Shown here piece after piece: positions 21,151 through 34,694 of a stretch of 64,000 nucleotides of DNA; positions within the stretch are counted from its first letter, which is position 1; the number at the start of each line of letters is the position of its first letter. The notes under the pieces are model-generated. The model was not told where the DNA came from, searched no databases, and saw only the letters and a list, made by a program, of their open reading frames with translations. The position numbers and the translations under genes are program-made. The DNA is taken from the NCBI GenBank assembly GCA_948470475.1, contig OX419342.1, forward strand, positions 20,355,539-20,419,538, given 5' to 3'. Source of the DNA: Galaxea fascicularis (taxonomy: Eukaryota > Cnidaria > Anthozoa > Scleractinia > Euphylliidae).

Positions 21151-24100
21151 ATGCCACGACATAAATTCCCAGGACTTTTTTTTTTAATGGAATCTACTCC
21201 TTTCAAATGAATCTTAAGTATGCGTATATGCGAGCATTCAAGGAACTGAAAAGACAGCTTAGGAACACTCCTTTTATTTAAACTTTTACACCCTGTGATA
21301 AATATGAATATTCTCTTTACTGACCTCCAGATGTGTCTTAATGACATGACTTGAAAGGGCGGGATGTTTTCTACGACTATTTGCTTTTGCAATTTTGTTC
21401 CGCCATTACGAGAAAAGTCACGTGAAACGAGTTGTTTATCGTTCTGTTAATACTCTTAAGTGACGATTAGAAACTTCGTTACAGCTTTGTGTACAAATTT
21501 TCACTTTTCTTTCCAGAGTGGTCGCGGCACCAACAAAACATCTGTAAGGCGTGTCCATAAGGCCCTATCCTCACGGGGTTTACGTTCGGAAACGCATACA
21601 AAGTTCTCTGTCTACACAAAAACGATCATCCCCTGACATATTGTGTGGGCCTATCCACACGTAAACGGTAGCAAAGTCGCAAATGCATAACTGAAGAATA
21701 AATGAGGCCGCCAGGAAACCAGAATAGACCGCAAGATTCGTATTCTCGGTATTGCATAATTGAACTGGGTGTAGCATGAAGTGGAGGCTCTTGCGTACGA
21801 GAAATCCCTGAAAAAACTAAAATGGATCGAAATGGACAAATCAGAAAAAGTCAGCGTTTCCAAAAGAAATAGTGATTCAATCCGCCCAAAAAGTGAATAG
21901 GTGGAACCCACCCCCTGCGTGGTCCCTGAATACCGAGAATACGAATATTGATTGTCTATTGCCATGACGATGATATTGACTGAGCATGCGTAAACGCAAG
22001 CTTTTACAAGTTCTGCTGTCCACGAGAGAGTTGATAAACGTGTATTGTTGTGCGTTTATAAATTTTTCCACTCTGTAGCGCTTTTTCGAAAATATACGTT
22101 TACAGAGATCGTTTTCGTCGTTTACGAATACGAATATGCAGTGAAATGACAAAAGAATTTAAAAATTAAATTGGCCCGTGCAAAGCACACTGGTTTTCAT
22201 TTTAAATACGTTTTTTTGTTTATATATTTACAACCAGTTTTCATCTTACCGGTTCGAAGTTTTGAAAACTAATATTTCCTATCTGATATAAGGTTCCTAT
22301 TTCTCCTTGTCTTCAAGGATGCAAAAATGGGGCTGTCGCATGCACAGCTTCAAAAAATTGGGGCGAATTAACTTAGATACTTTTGGAAACAAATATAAAC
22401 TAAATCGACACCGTGATATGGATGTTTGTGGCCAATCTTGATACAGATTAAGCTTCAAAACGTAGTGCATTCCAGAAACCATACTAAAGAAAACGTCTTT
22501 TTCAGAAGCCGAACCTGATGGTTGATAATTGAGCAAAAAACACACTTTTACGTTTGACACGGAGGGCCGTCAGAAATCCAACCTCAGCTTGTCTCACTTC
22601 AATATCCTTTTAATCAAGATTTTAATTCTTATAATTTTACGTCCTACACAAATGCTTCACTACCATTCAGGAAAAAAGGTCAACATTTAAATAACAGTAA
22701 CAGAGCAGCCATAAATCTTCTGGCTGTGAAAGAAATAAGACCAATTTTCTCTCAGGTATTTGTTTCCAATCTCATCCTAGCGTCAAACCGCCTGAGGAAG
22801 ATTCAATTGTTGTAAAGAAAAACTTCCTTTTTCGAAAAGTGATTAATTTAATTTCGTAACATCTTTCCCGGTTTGGTCACGGAACAAACTTCGAGTCCCT
22901 CATAGCAACAAATACAATGTTTGATGATTTTCAGTAGAAAGAGGGAAATTTGTTGCAGCCACAATAAATTGTTGTTTAATTCTGCGCGTATAAGTTTAAG
23001 CTCTGTTTTCCTGTCTGCGGTTTTTAGAACCTTCGGGGCTACAGACTCACAACAATACGCTTGTGGCTGTTGATCGACGAGAATTGCGCTATTGAAGACA
23101 GCGTGGGAGGTGATTGGCTACAACGTTCGAATAATGTCACGATTTATTTACATTTACATTTAAAACACCGCTTTATTTGCTTTTGGAGAGCGATATTTGT
23201 CAGCAGAACTAAATTAAAATTGAAACTCTTCACACGCATGCTAATATAATCAAGGATTGTGGAAGCGGCGAGAGGTGGCAATTTCTTAATTCTAGCCGCT
23301 TCGCATCTTCTCCAAACCCGTGAGTATCTTCATCATTAATTCAAGAAAGACTTTAACACTAAGGTTGTAAGGCCGCTTCGGAATCGCCTCTGTACTGCTT
23401 TTCCACTTTGCGTGAGCTGCAACTTATGCTCTGCTTCTTAAATTATGCATGATTTTGCAGGTCTGTGTGAGGACTTACATTTTGAGGAGAAAACCTTGGT
23501 TCTTGGCAGTTGCAAACGTTTTCGACAAAAATTAGACCATCTTGAAAGTTTCTTCAGCTTGAAGAAATCAAAAGGGGCGAAACGTAATTACTGACATACT
23601 AAATTTGGGTGACAAATTTACAAACTTCTCCTGACAAATTCGTGAATGAAATAGTAATATTGAAAAGAATTCGTAGCCGGGAAATTATATAAGGACACGA
23701 TATTGAACATTTCCCTCATAAGGCAAACAAAATTCACTTTGTAATTCCCGTCGTAAGGAGGGGATTTTAGGACCGATATTCTGAATAAGCGCAATCACTT
23801 CAAAATGCCCTTTATCTGTATTTTAAAATGACAGAAGAGAGCCTTATCAATGAATATTTTATTCGTTCCAAGACAACAAAACATTTATCTTTCTTGGAGT
23901 TGTTTGTAAATTTAAATTGTATTTTCCGTAATCGTATCTGATTTGCACCGCGCCTAGATCCACGCGGCGAAGATGATCAGAACATAATTCCGTGTACCCA
24001 GTTTAATTGCTAAGTTGGAATGTCTAGAAATTTCGCTAATTTTTTCGCAAAACCTTTAGGCAAATTTTCTGTTTGAATTTAGAAGTGATTGATTCGTGCG

Positions 24101-27100
24101 AACCAATAAGAAGAATTTCGTGAGATAATATTTGCTATCCGGAATCTCAGGTCGTGATCAACTTTGCTGGCCTGAACCAAGTATTTTTGCTAAAAACAAG
24201 CTTTTCAGAAATTATTCACATCCAAACGTTACGTAATACCGGAATAAATTTTCCTGGTCGTAAACTGAAATCTACCCAGTCTTACTTCATTTTCATTTTA
24301 AGAAAATGACATCGATTGTTGCTTTTAAGTGTGTGACTTCTGCGTTAGTTTATATGCGCTTTTTAAGGAAAAGATTTTTTAGATAAAGAAATCTTTAATG
24401 ACAGGAGTTACTTGAAGACGTCGAGTAATGACAGCCGGAATAGCCACAATGTCTTCAAAACCTGAAAGATTATAACGGGGAGTTACCTAAAAAAACGTTT
24501 CGTATCATTGGAAATGCAAAATATTAAACAATTTTTCTGGGAATTTTCCCAATTCAGAACGCTTTACAATGCTGTGGTGCGCTATACGAAATTTCACGAT
24601 CTGGCTTAAAGCTCTTCGCAGCTTCTTCTCGCAACAAGAACTTGCTTTGCGAAAACGTGTTAAAAATAGAGCAGCTACAATCCGTAACATGTTTTTTTAA
24701 CGTGTCTCGGAAAGTAATCACCTACAATTTCGGACAAAAACCAACTGAGACAATTTTTTTTTCAGACATGAAAGCGTCCCTTTTAACATGACATGAAAAA
24801 AAACACCCTCCCCCACCCCTCTCCCCCTACCTTGTCAACAACATTGAAAGACGGAAAGGGGAAAGAATGTCTGGATTTAAAAGAAGTGTACATTTTGCTT
24901 AGTTGTCCCAACAGTTTCGTCCGCGATTGCAGATTTCGTTTCAAGTTGCAGGGCAAATTGCCTTGCTTAGAAGTGACGATTGTTTGGGGACACACAAAAG
25001 CGTGACTTTTCCACTGCAGGGTGCTTATCAATATAACATCTTTTTTTGTTAAGTGTGTATCCATTTGTCGGTATTGTTTCCAGACAAGGCGCATATCCTG
25101 CGCATAACATTTTACAACTTAAAGTACAATCAAACCCTGATTACTACACGCGGGACCCGTAAGAGTCTCTCTCAACCTACTGTACAACGAAAATATCTGA
25201 CCAGTGCCTCAGTAACTTAAAAATAAATTCGTCATTAATGGTAGCTTCCAGGGATCTCCAACATGCTATATTAAAATATTCACGAAATATATGGACCAGA
25301 GAAAATGGCCCGGGTTATCCACGTTGCGGATAATAAAGGTTCGACTACACAGAGTGACAAAGTGCCTTATCATATGCCTAAAAGGTCTTTGGGTCACAAA
25401 AATTGTTTCCTCGCGTGCCGCATTGATGACTTCATCTGAAAAAAAAAAAGAAATTCGAGTCAGGTTTTTTCGAAGGAAAAAGTGCTAATTTACGTGCGAA
25501 TACACTTCAGCCAAACCGCCGGCTGGCCAACCTGGTTCGGCAAACATGCTGTATCAACAGTATTAGCACAATAAAGCCAGGCGGCTAATTCGCGAAAATT
25601 CTGTCGATTGATGCGTCCCGACTTAAGCAAACAAGAAGCACAAATACCTAAAGGTCATCCCGCAGATATCACGAAACGTTCACGCTTAAACATCGACAAC
25701 GGCAACGGCAATGAAAATATCATTATATTTCAAAATACATTTTCTCGTTTGTCTAACTCTTTTGCGATTATTGAAATTTGTTTAACTTGGAAAATGCTGG
25801 CGAACTGTGCCTGGACTAAATTACTTTAATTGGCGTTAAAATTAGGAAACAGTAACAAAAAATGAAAAATGCATGGGCCCAACGTTCCGGAGCGAACACA
25901 ACATGTGGTTATTTCACTTTGTTGGTTTGCAAGAGACGGAAAAAAATACAAAAAATGTGAGCGACTGTGTTTTCTGGTTAAACGTTTTGTTTTGTGGCGT
26001 TCTCGTTGCCTTTGCCGTCCTCGTTCAGTGAAATTCAGTTCACGCCAATCTCCTCCTGGGCGTGGAGTAAGTCTGAGACCAGCTCTGCACATGCAGGCGC
26101 GGGCTCTTTTGATTGGTCATCTTCGCTGATTGGTTGGTAACTAGGTGACGTTTCGAAAAACTTGCAAGGGGTTCTGTAAAGCATCAATAACCAACAGCCA
26201 ATCAACGACAAGTAGCCAAACTCGTTATCGCGTCCTTTCTACTATTAAGAAACTTGCACTTATTAATTTTTGAATTGTGTTTTAAAAAGAAGCACAGAAC
26301 CGTAGATTTCGAACCTGGCGCAGTTGTGACCTCAAGGCATGCCCAATTAAACTGAAAGTCCGATTGTTTTGGACTCCCAATTGCCGGCCGCTGGTCAAGG
26401 GGAACGAAGCTCACTGGGATGTTAATAATGAAATGAGTCCCAGAGGTTTCTATTTTAATTTTTGGGGCCTCACACATCTGATTAGATATACGTAGAACCA
26501 CGCGATGGAAAGGGCCACAACACCTTTAACACTCATTTTACTGAAAGTCACCCGCAAACTGGAGAGAGAGGGTATACCTCTGTACTAGAGCAGAAACAAC
26601 GGGTATAGAGTATAGCATATAACTGAGCATCACTGCAGACTACACGGCACCTTTACAGCTGTCAACCAGAAGAGGGGTACTCGAACGCTGTACTCTGTAC
26701 ATGTGCGAATAAAGAGAGTTGCTGATTTCTTGGTTTAAAGAGGCCCGTAGCCGGACGAATTTAGAAGTGAGTGGACACAAAGTATTAGCACTACTCGTGG
26801 CGTAGTGTAATGGGCCTGACGAAAACGTGTTCAGTTTTAACTTCGGTCCTGTTTAGCCTGGACGAAAAGGTTTCTTCCAGCGTTGTTTCTTTTTCCATAT
26901 TTTAAATTTTTTCCATTTAACTTTTACTTGCGCTACTGGTTACGTCTCGGATATCAGTCACTGTGATTTAACACCTCTTGTCCTTTGCACTGATTCGTAC
27001 CGCCCGTTTATCGGTGGCATCATTTTCAAGTTGTTCAAAGCTCACCGACGTCGTTCTCATTCGGAAGCTATATATTTTCCTCGGTCAGGCTGCGCAGGTA

Positions 27101-29935
27101 AAGATAGACTTTCTTTTTTTATGCTTTTATCCACCTCTACTCCGACATCTCTTTTTCTTAAGTGGCGTTTCATAAATATAGCACAAGGGAAGCTTTGCCA
27201 TCGCCGCTTTCAATGCACACTTCTGTCTCTGTAACTAATTTTAGACTAAATAGACAATTTTTCTTCTGAAACAATACGTTCATTTCTCACCAGTGATAAA
27301 CCTTAGTTACTTATCCTTCGCATTTCAGACCTGTAGCCATTGATTATCAACTGAGCTAACTGTCGCTTTCAAAGGATTTCTCATATCTTTGTGCCATGAC
27401 AAATTGTTTGGTTAAGTGCGTCATAAGTATGTCTCACACACGGGGGCATGACTGCACTTGTAAATAATTTTGCTGAAGTGGGTCTCAGCTGCAGAAGAAA
27501 CGCTTGAGAGTCACGGGGCTCATTCTGCCCACCCTCCCACAATGACGCCCATCTCAGCTAACAATTCTCCTAATTTTCTTCGACCATCACGAGACAAATC
27601 AGATCATACATATCACATATGCAGCGTATAGATAGCGCATTATAACCAAATCGTTTTTTTTCCTGCATGACTCGCATACCGGGATTGTTGCGAGAGTCTC
27701 AAATTCCCAAAAGACTATTGAAAACCCAGAGCTTTTGGAGCTTCATCGCCAAAGTTAAGCCACTCAATTTTTGCTGCTGGAAATAAATGATACACACTAG
27801 CTATATCTTAGCAATGAATGCAAATGCAAGTTAAAAGGGGTTTGTTGGTGATTTTTAACCAAAGTTCCGGCGCCTGGGGAACTTTATCCGGCTGACGAAT
27901 CAATCAGTGAGGAACGGAACAGACTTTCCATCACATCCGGGTTCTTGTATCTAGCAAAAACGAAACTTAGTAAATTTGTGATTCAGTTTAGCCAATCATA
28001 ATGGCACCGATTTACCATGACCTTGACTTGTCGGGTCTTTTCGCTAATATGGCATTTCCTTGTTGTATTTGTCTTTTTTCTCCCTCCATTATTGACTCTT
28101 GAATCATGTTTTTGATGTAAACCGTGCTTATGTCCAAGATTTCGTGCGCGAGGCATGAAATACTTGAAGCGCATAAATATTTATACTTTTTGGTATCGTG
28201 TTGAGGGTGTGAAACAGATTTATTCCCACAGTCTGCTCGTTTTAGTCTTGCAGATATACAGTATTCCTCGGTCTTCTTGCCACGTAGACATATTCGGACA
28301 CTTCCAGTCAGTAAGTATTGCTTTTCATGGCTTTCTTCTATCAGCGACTTTTAGTATTAAAAATGACCACGATGACGCCGTGCCTTTCTTGGAATATAAT
28401 TGATTATGTAGACTTCTTAGTTATAATAGTAGACGGGTTTTGAGTAGCGGGATAAATGTATTGGTTTTTCTAGATAGGCTTAAAGTAATATTTCGTTTTA
28501 TCCTTCCCCAAAATTCCGGGTTTCTTAAGACGTACATGTAATTCTCGATACCTAGCGTCTGGTCATTTGAAGGCTTCTGTTATCCAGCTTACCGGCTTTA
28601 GACTATATCTTGGCTTTTTTTCAAAGAAATATCATTATCCGCCCCGGTAACCATAATAATAATTAATCTCATAACGTCGGCATTGGAAGAACCTCCAGAA
28701 TGGCACTAGGGCAGGTAGAATTTAAAAAAAAACCTGTTAAAATTTTTTAAAGTGGAACATTAGTAAAATTGACGACTTCATGAATTTCAGAAAATAAAAT
28801 TTCGTTGAGAATAAGAAAAATTTAAAAGAATAAAAGGCTTCGCTCATTAAGCTAGTTATTTATTCATTGAGTCACTTAAGTTGCTTAGTGTCCGCTGCCA
28901 ACCCCATGTGAAACGTACAGAATATATAATTTACTCTCTCAGGCAATTCCTGAAGCTTCTGAACGAGAAAAATCCCTTTTCTGATGTGACATGCTCCCGG
29001 TGAAATAACTAATTGCATATTGTTAGGCTAAAGAAATGATCTTTTCTGCTGTGTAAGACTTACAATTAGACTTCACTCATTCGCTTTTCTTGCGACACAG
29101 TATTTTATGAAACAAACTTGAGGACATATCCAGACAGTTTTATTGTCATGTATGCAAGCAAACATTCTATATTCAATCAATTCTTTTTTGTTTCGCCTGT
29201 TTCAAGTAATTCTCCCTGGAGTTGTTTACCTGAAAACAGTATGATCCTGATTTCTGTTATGCTCTGTTTATTGTGCGTCCTTGGTTTCGTTCATTAAAGA
29301 TTTTATGTTCTGGCCTCATTTCGAGTCGCGACCGTCGAATCACTATTGCGCATGCTAAAGCCCGTAATTAAAACAACAAAAATCCCTTCAAATCCAAAGC
29401 CAGTAACTCCATAAACATCTTAGAACAAGAAGTTCTCAAAAAGTGGAATGTAGTTCATCTTTCACTGACTGTGTCAGCACTTTTATCTTCAATTGGACAA
29501 AAGGAATTCCCCTGGCCAATCACGACAGATTTAACTCAATGAAGCAATCGGAATTCGAGGCAGCTAACACGCAACGGCGTTAACAGCGGGAAAATACGTG
29601 CCAGTAACTGAAATTAAGTTTGGTTTTGGCTTTTATTGGTTGAAAAGGTGGTGCGAATCAGTGGTCAACCAATCAGAGCGAAGTGAAAACACGTGAAAAC
29701 TACAATATCTGTAACGTGACGAATAAATCCAGTCTAGGAAATTCTTGTTCGTCACCCGTTTTAATTCACGGTTAGCGATCCCACCTAATACGAGAATATA
29801 TTTTCTCCGGCAGTCACTCTTAACATGTTTTTTGTTCCATACACAATTCAATTCTTTATTTATTCACACTATAACGGACATTTAAATACAATTTATAAGG
29901 TAAAGAAATGACAATAACAAAGCGCTAAGAAATAT
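21151..29935. other. Large gene-poor interval
   Basis: Nearly 8.8 kb with only short chance frames. One inverted pair is visible: 'ATTCGTATTCTCGGTATT' at about 21737 and its complement at about 21928. This suggests a decayed foldback element around 21580-22150 with 'GGGCCTATCCACACGTAAAC' motifs. Otherwise there is AT-rich sequence without recognisable exons or RNA genes. Poorly conserved single exons could be missed. Confidence 0.45.
29510..29690. repeat. Dispersed CCAAT-rich repeat
   Basis: 'CCCCTGGCCAATCACGACAG', 'AGCGGGAAAATACGTG', 'TTTATTGGTTGAAAAGG' and 'TCAACCAATCAGAGCGAAG' form the same kind of block as at 14318-14440. Confidence 0.5.
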
Positions 29936-29959
29936 TAAGCCGTTAAGAAATATACCGTT

Positions 29960-30250
29960 TTAGTATATAAGCTTACCACACAAGTGAATAGTACTTTTGG
30001 CGCGTTCTGATTGGTTTACTCGAAGGTGATTAGCAAAGTACTATTCACCTCTGAGCAGCCGAAGAGAATCAAAACGGCCTCCCGTTTCGGTATCCGAAGA
30101 GGAAATTATTTGAATAAGCGCTAGTGATTCAGCTTGTGTGGTATGTACTGAGGCTTCGCGGCTCGGTAAATATCCACCACTACCCACCTCCACTTCGGTG
30201 AATCATTGTTAAATACACCACTGTTTTCTGAGCATGCAATTTTATTTACG
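29960..30250. repeat. Dispersed repeat, copy 1 of a local pair
   Basis: 'ACCACACAAGTGAATAGTAC', 'GCGCGTTCTGATTGGTT' and later 'CACTTCGGTGAATCATTGTT' recur at 30405-30515 with a shorter middle. It is non-coding. Confidence 0.7.
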
Positions 30251-30404
30251 ATTACCTAGAAACTATGTTTCCCTTGACAAAATACCAATTCCTACAAAAA
30301 GCAAAGGCATGTCATTGAACTGTCAGAGTAACGAGTCTAAACGTGCTCGACCAATGTACACCTTGCTTTCCATCCTGATAACTGTGTAACCGTATTTGGT
30401 ATAT

Positions 30405-30515
30405 ACCACACAAGTGAATAGTGCTTTTCGCGCGTTCTGATTGGTTAACCAGCAGGGGGTGATTAGTAAAGTCGTATTCGCCCCTACTTCGGCGAATAAT
30501 TGTTAAATATTCCTC
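30405..30515. repeat. Dispersed repeat, copy 2 of a local pair
   Basis: 'ACCACACAAGTGAATAGTGC', 'GCGCGTTCTGATTGGTT' and 'CTTCGGCGAATAATTGTT' match 29960-30250. This copy lacks about 150 bp of the middle, so it is an internally deleted member of the same family. Confidence 0.7.
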
Positions 30516-31224
30516 GAACGTCTGTCACTAAACTTTCAAAGTTTGGAGCCTCGCAATTTCTGAGAGATTACTCATTGTAAGGTGAGTGACCGATATCTAA
30601 CCTCAGATTGACCTGTTTTTGCTTTGCATGCCGCATGCTGCATCTTCTTTATCGCGATTTTTCAGGCGAAACGAAAGCTTTTACAAGCTAAGGCTTGAAT
30701 TCCGTTTAAAAGCAAAGAAACCGAAACCCTATTACATGATAGGTTTTTCCACCTTGACGGAAATGTTACCGGATGCGTTTTAAGATGTTGCCTGTGAACT
30801 TATCTTATCTGCGATACACTAAGTGTTTGAAATCGATTATGGCGGCTTAGAGTGCTTTAACATAAACAATCACACGTGGCGAACACACAGCAAACGCATC
30901 TTATAAAATAATCCAATCATAAAGCTGAAGCGAAAACACGCAACCAGTGCAATACAAACTCATGGAACTTGCAAAACCAAGTTGGCCTGAGCTGGATCAA
31001 AGAAGAAGGTGCTTAGTCTAGACGGCCTCTAATGCAGAATACTCGAGGGAATCGAAGCGTTGTTCGAAAATTAAAAGCCGGTGTTCTGGAAAGTGCGGTT
31101 GGATCGGACCGAAGTAACATATCATCCAACATACGCTTGCAAATATGAAGAGATTGTAGCCGGCAGATCGAGGGAGATGCTGTATTTGTTTTGCCCGCTT
31201 GAATCCCAGAAGCGGTGAATATGG
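30516..31224. other. No gene seen
   Basis: AT-rich spacer with only short chance frames. Confidence 0.4.
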
Positions 31225-31350
31225 AAACCCCGGATGGGGCACTGCTCGGAACTGTTCTTGGTAGGGGTTTACCGCCCAGTTCTCCAAATCCTGACCCTGT
31301 TTCGGACAAAAGCATGCTACTTTCTACACCCGTTTTCACATCTGAAATTC
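31225..31350 (-). repeat. Dispersed repeat, copy B (partner of 2590-2760)
   Basis: The reverse strand reads 'GTGAAAACGGGTGT', 'GAAACAGGGTCAGGATTTGG' and 'CCCCTACCAAGAACAGTTCC', matching the copy near 2640 in the opposite orientation. Confidence 0.65.
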
Positions 31351-33683
31351 TGGTCACAAATTTCCCCGGCTTTGTTGTAGCGTAACTAAGTATCGCATCA
31401 GTGCCGAAGCCAAGAATTGGTAAAATACAGCTCGACTGATATATATTTATTTGGAATTTTGGAGTTAATTATACGCTCCCGATGTTCCCTTGAAAAATCT
31501 GTCCCGATTTAAGACCATAATGGTCAAAATCTAAACCCGTTTTCAGACCGGCACCAAAAAGGCTCAAAAACCATGACCTTTTGGGACGTCACATACCTGT
31601 ATAGCTTACGAAGGGGAGTACACCCCGCCCCCTCTTCCGGGTATGGAAACAACTTCGTCAAGCGAAAAAGTGTTTTAAACTTTCGCTTTTCAGTGACCTG
31701 GATGTGAAGTGATGTGGTGGAGTTGCCGGGATGCATGGGAAATGCAAGATGTAACATTTCTATCATGATACTGAAGTGCTTTCGATTTTGCGGCGCAATA
31801 GCTTTGATTTCTTTGGCGCACCCGTCAAACAGGCCATCATAGGATAATTGAATCAAATTGAACCTGGCTGTAATTTCTTTTCTCTTTTAATTCGAGGTTG
31901 ACAGTGTCGAACTCACGGTTGATGCCATGACACCGTACTGAAACTTGATGATCTCTTGACTTCCCAGAACCACAGAACTGATTCGTGTGGCGAAAGATAT
32001 GTATGTACTCGGCAAGTTCTCCCGGGGGGGGGGGGTAGGGGGTGGGAAAGGGAAGGGAACAAGGAGAGATCTCAGCCCCTTTCCTTCTCTGTCGCCTAAT
32101 TCCCGAGAGAGCTTGTTTGCAGGTCACTTGGTTGTCACCTATTTCCTAAGCCTATTTATTCATCTGGCAAGGAGAAAAATACGAACAATGCAACGTGGTC
32201 CTTTTAGTCAGCTGCAGCCAATCACAGTCCTTACTTCTCTTCAGTGTGCGGCGGTGTCCTTTTGTTCGAGAGGAGATCAACGCTAATCCACGATTCATGA
32301 GAAGTTTAAGAAGCTACACGTAGCGAAAATATTTGGGAATTATTTTATGAGAGAAAAGTTAAAGTTAGACCTTCAACGCAAAACGGTTAAATTGAATCGA
32401 AGACCACACTCTAATGATTAGGCTCTGACTCGTTTTGTGGCCTTCAGATTTGCTCCGACGCCAGATTGATCGCGTGTCGTTTGACCTTTCGTGTTTTTAA
32501 ATATCCGCGGAGGGCTTTCGCGCGATTTTGCGCGTCAGCTTAATATTTTGTTTGACGAAAGCTCTTTCCCTTAAGGTCACTATCAATGCTCGCGCAAGTT
32601 TTTTTCACATTTCATGTGGTCGAGGCCAGTTTTCACCATTGAAAGTTTTGGATCACCATAGACTACACTGAGGTGTTAAATGAGATAAATGGAAATTCAT
32701 GCAACCTCAGTGAAAAGTTAGGAAGGACTGAGTGTTAGATTATGAAGAGATAATCTGTGACCGGAAGAAAGTCGCTGTGTTTGGTAAGGTCATTGAGGGT
32801 CCATCACCTCTTTTTTATTTATTTTTTATTTTTTTTAACATTACGTGCTGTGATCGTCATTAGAAAAGCGTCTTCAATTAGCGGCGATTTAAAGATTCTT
32901 TTATGGGGAAAACTCTTCATGTGTAACAATCAAAAGCTAATCCCAATAATGAAAGCAGTTTCGAAGGCAATTCGGACCACCTGATCACACCCCACTGCGT
33001 TTCAAAGGCGGAAGAACATGTCAACGAGCTTTGATTTACGTGACAATTTTGATTTTTCCAAGGATAACAGACTCAAAAATTAAAATATTAAGAAAACCAA
33101 ACTATGTTATTTGCTCTGTTAGAACAGACGTATTAAAATGCTGTCAGAGCTCATATTTTACAAGTCCTACAAGTCAAGTTCTAAATTTGTCGTAATTGCT
33201 ATCCAAAACGGAACGAAAATCGACAGCAATTAAATTAAGGTGGCTTTTTGCCAAGCGGCATCTGTCTGACTATATTTCATGATAATTTTCGGCAAAATAA
33301 TGTCCTCACTGCAAACTGTTTCGCTTTTCATGTTCTGTGTTTATGCATCCTTTTTACTCATAATTTATCCAAGCAGACCTGCCCCCCACCACTTAAAAGA
33401 TAAATGAAGAAGGCAACTGATACATTCGTAAAGTTTCTTTCAGAGATGAAGTCCAGAGAGTTCTAGAGACCTGCAAATTGTTAATGAACGCGTGATGCAG
33501 TAAATCTTAGGCAAATTTAATACGACCTTTGTGGACTCGCCTGGACATTTATTTAAGGTGGATTTGGACCTCGCTTCTTGCAAATTTGACGTAGGTGCCT
33601 TCGGAGGCGATACAGGCGATCTGTGAGACATTGACTCGTTTGTATAAACATGACAAATTGAATAACGCTTAAATCTTTACGTG
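31351..33683. other. Gene-poor spacer with a G-run tract
   Basis: No exons were recognised. A run of about 14 G followed by further G triplets at 32024-32057 could form a G-quadruplex. Confidence 0.45.
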
Positions 33684-33938
33684 AAGGTGGATTTCCACTG
33701 TCGCGTAATTTTCACGTGCGTACGGACGTAAACTTTAAATGGCTTTACGTACGTAAATAAAATAGAGACGATATATGAAAGCTCGCGCGTTTACATACGT
33801 AAAAGTTGAGCAAGGTTCAACTTTTACGTTTACGCGCGAGCTTTCATATATCGTCTCTATTTTATTTACGCACGTAAAACCAGTTAAAGTTTACGTCCGT
33901 ACGCACGTAAAAATTACGCGACAGTGGAAATCCACCTT
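33684..33938. mobile_element. Palindromic foldback MITE, 255 bp
   Basis: The left end AAGGTGGATTTCCACTGTCG and the right end CGACAGTGGAAATCCACCTT are inverted. The arms pair nearly along their full length through 'TAGAGACGATATATGAAAGC' and its complement, centred near 33811. The element is rich in ACGT/TACGTA words. The target duplication is unclear. Confidence 0.75.
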
Positions 33939-34199
33939 TAAAGTAAGTCTTTCATTTTACGTACGTAGCAGTAGGTAGAGCTGGTCACAAACGTAAAATT
34001 TCCCTCAACAGTGAATCCACCCTCTGAAACGGTTCAATGGCCAAGCGACACGTGCGAGTACTCCTTTCAACTTATGTAATCTCAGGCTTTATATTTTGTT
34101 GAAAACCTAGAAACGTATTTCGAGCTGAGGCAATACTGTGCAATCTTGATGCAGAATATCTTCTATTTCCTTTTGTGTTTCCATTGGAGTATTAAATAG

Positions 34200-34694
34200 T
34201 CGTATCGAATGTGAAAAGGATGACAGGGAAGCCTACAGATTCTTCGAAAATTAACAGGAGTACACGTGAATTAAGGAAAAAACCATGTTCTTGTCCTACA
34301 AAAATTTCTGCGACAGGTAACTTGAAACTGTATCAATTAAGCTGTTTAACCCAGAAAAAAATTAGACTTTGTTCTACGTCGTCCTTTGATTTGTCGTTAT
34401 CCTGTATTATTCAGTTTCTCATTATTTCGGTTCTTGTCGGAGACGAGTAAAACGTTTTTTTGTCGTTTTATTATCGAATAGACGAAAGATGAAATCGTCA
34501 CAACTTTTGTTTCGGACGTTTGATCAATGGTTATCTCCCGGTAAATGAAAAATTAAAGAGTAATATGAGAGGTTATACGTTACAACCTGTCTTCAGAATA
34601 AATTACTGAGTGAAAGCCCTCAATTCAGTCTTTTTACGGGCGTGTCACCATCACGCCACAACTAAGACTGAAAATTTTCGCTTCATTTAGCTTC
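34200..34694. other. No gene seen
   Basis: AT-rich spacer; the frame at 34211-34450 shows no domain or splice support. Confidence 0.4.
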
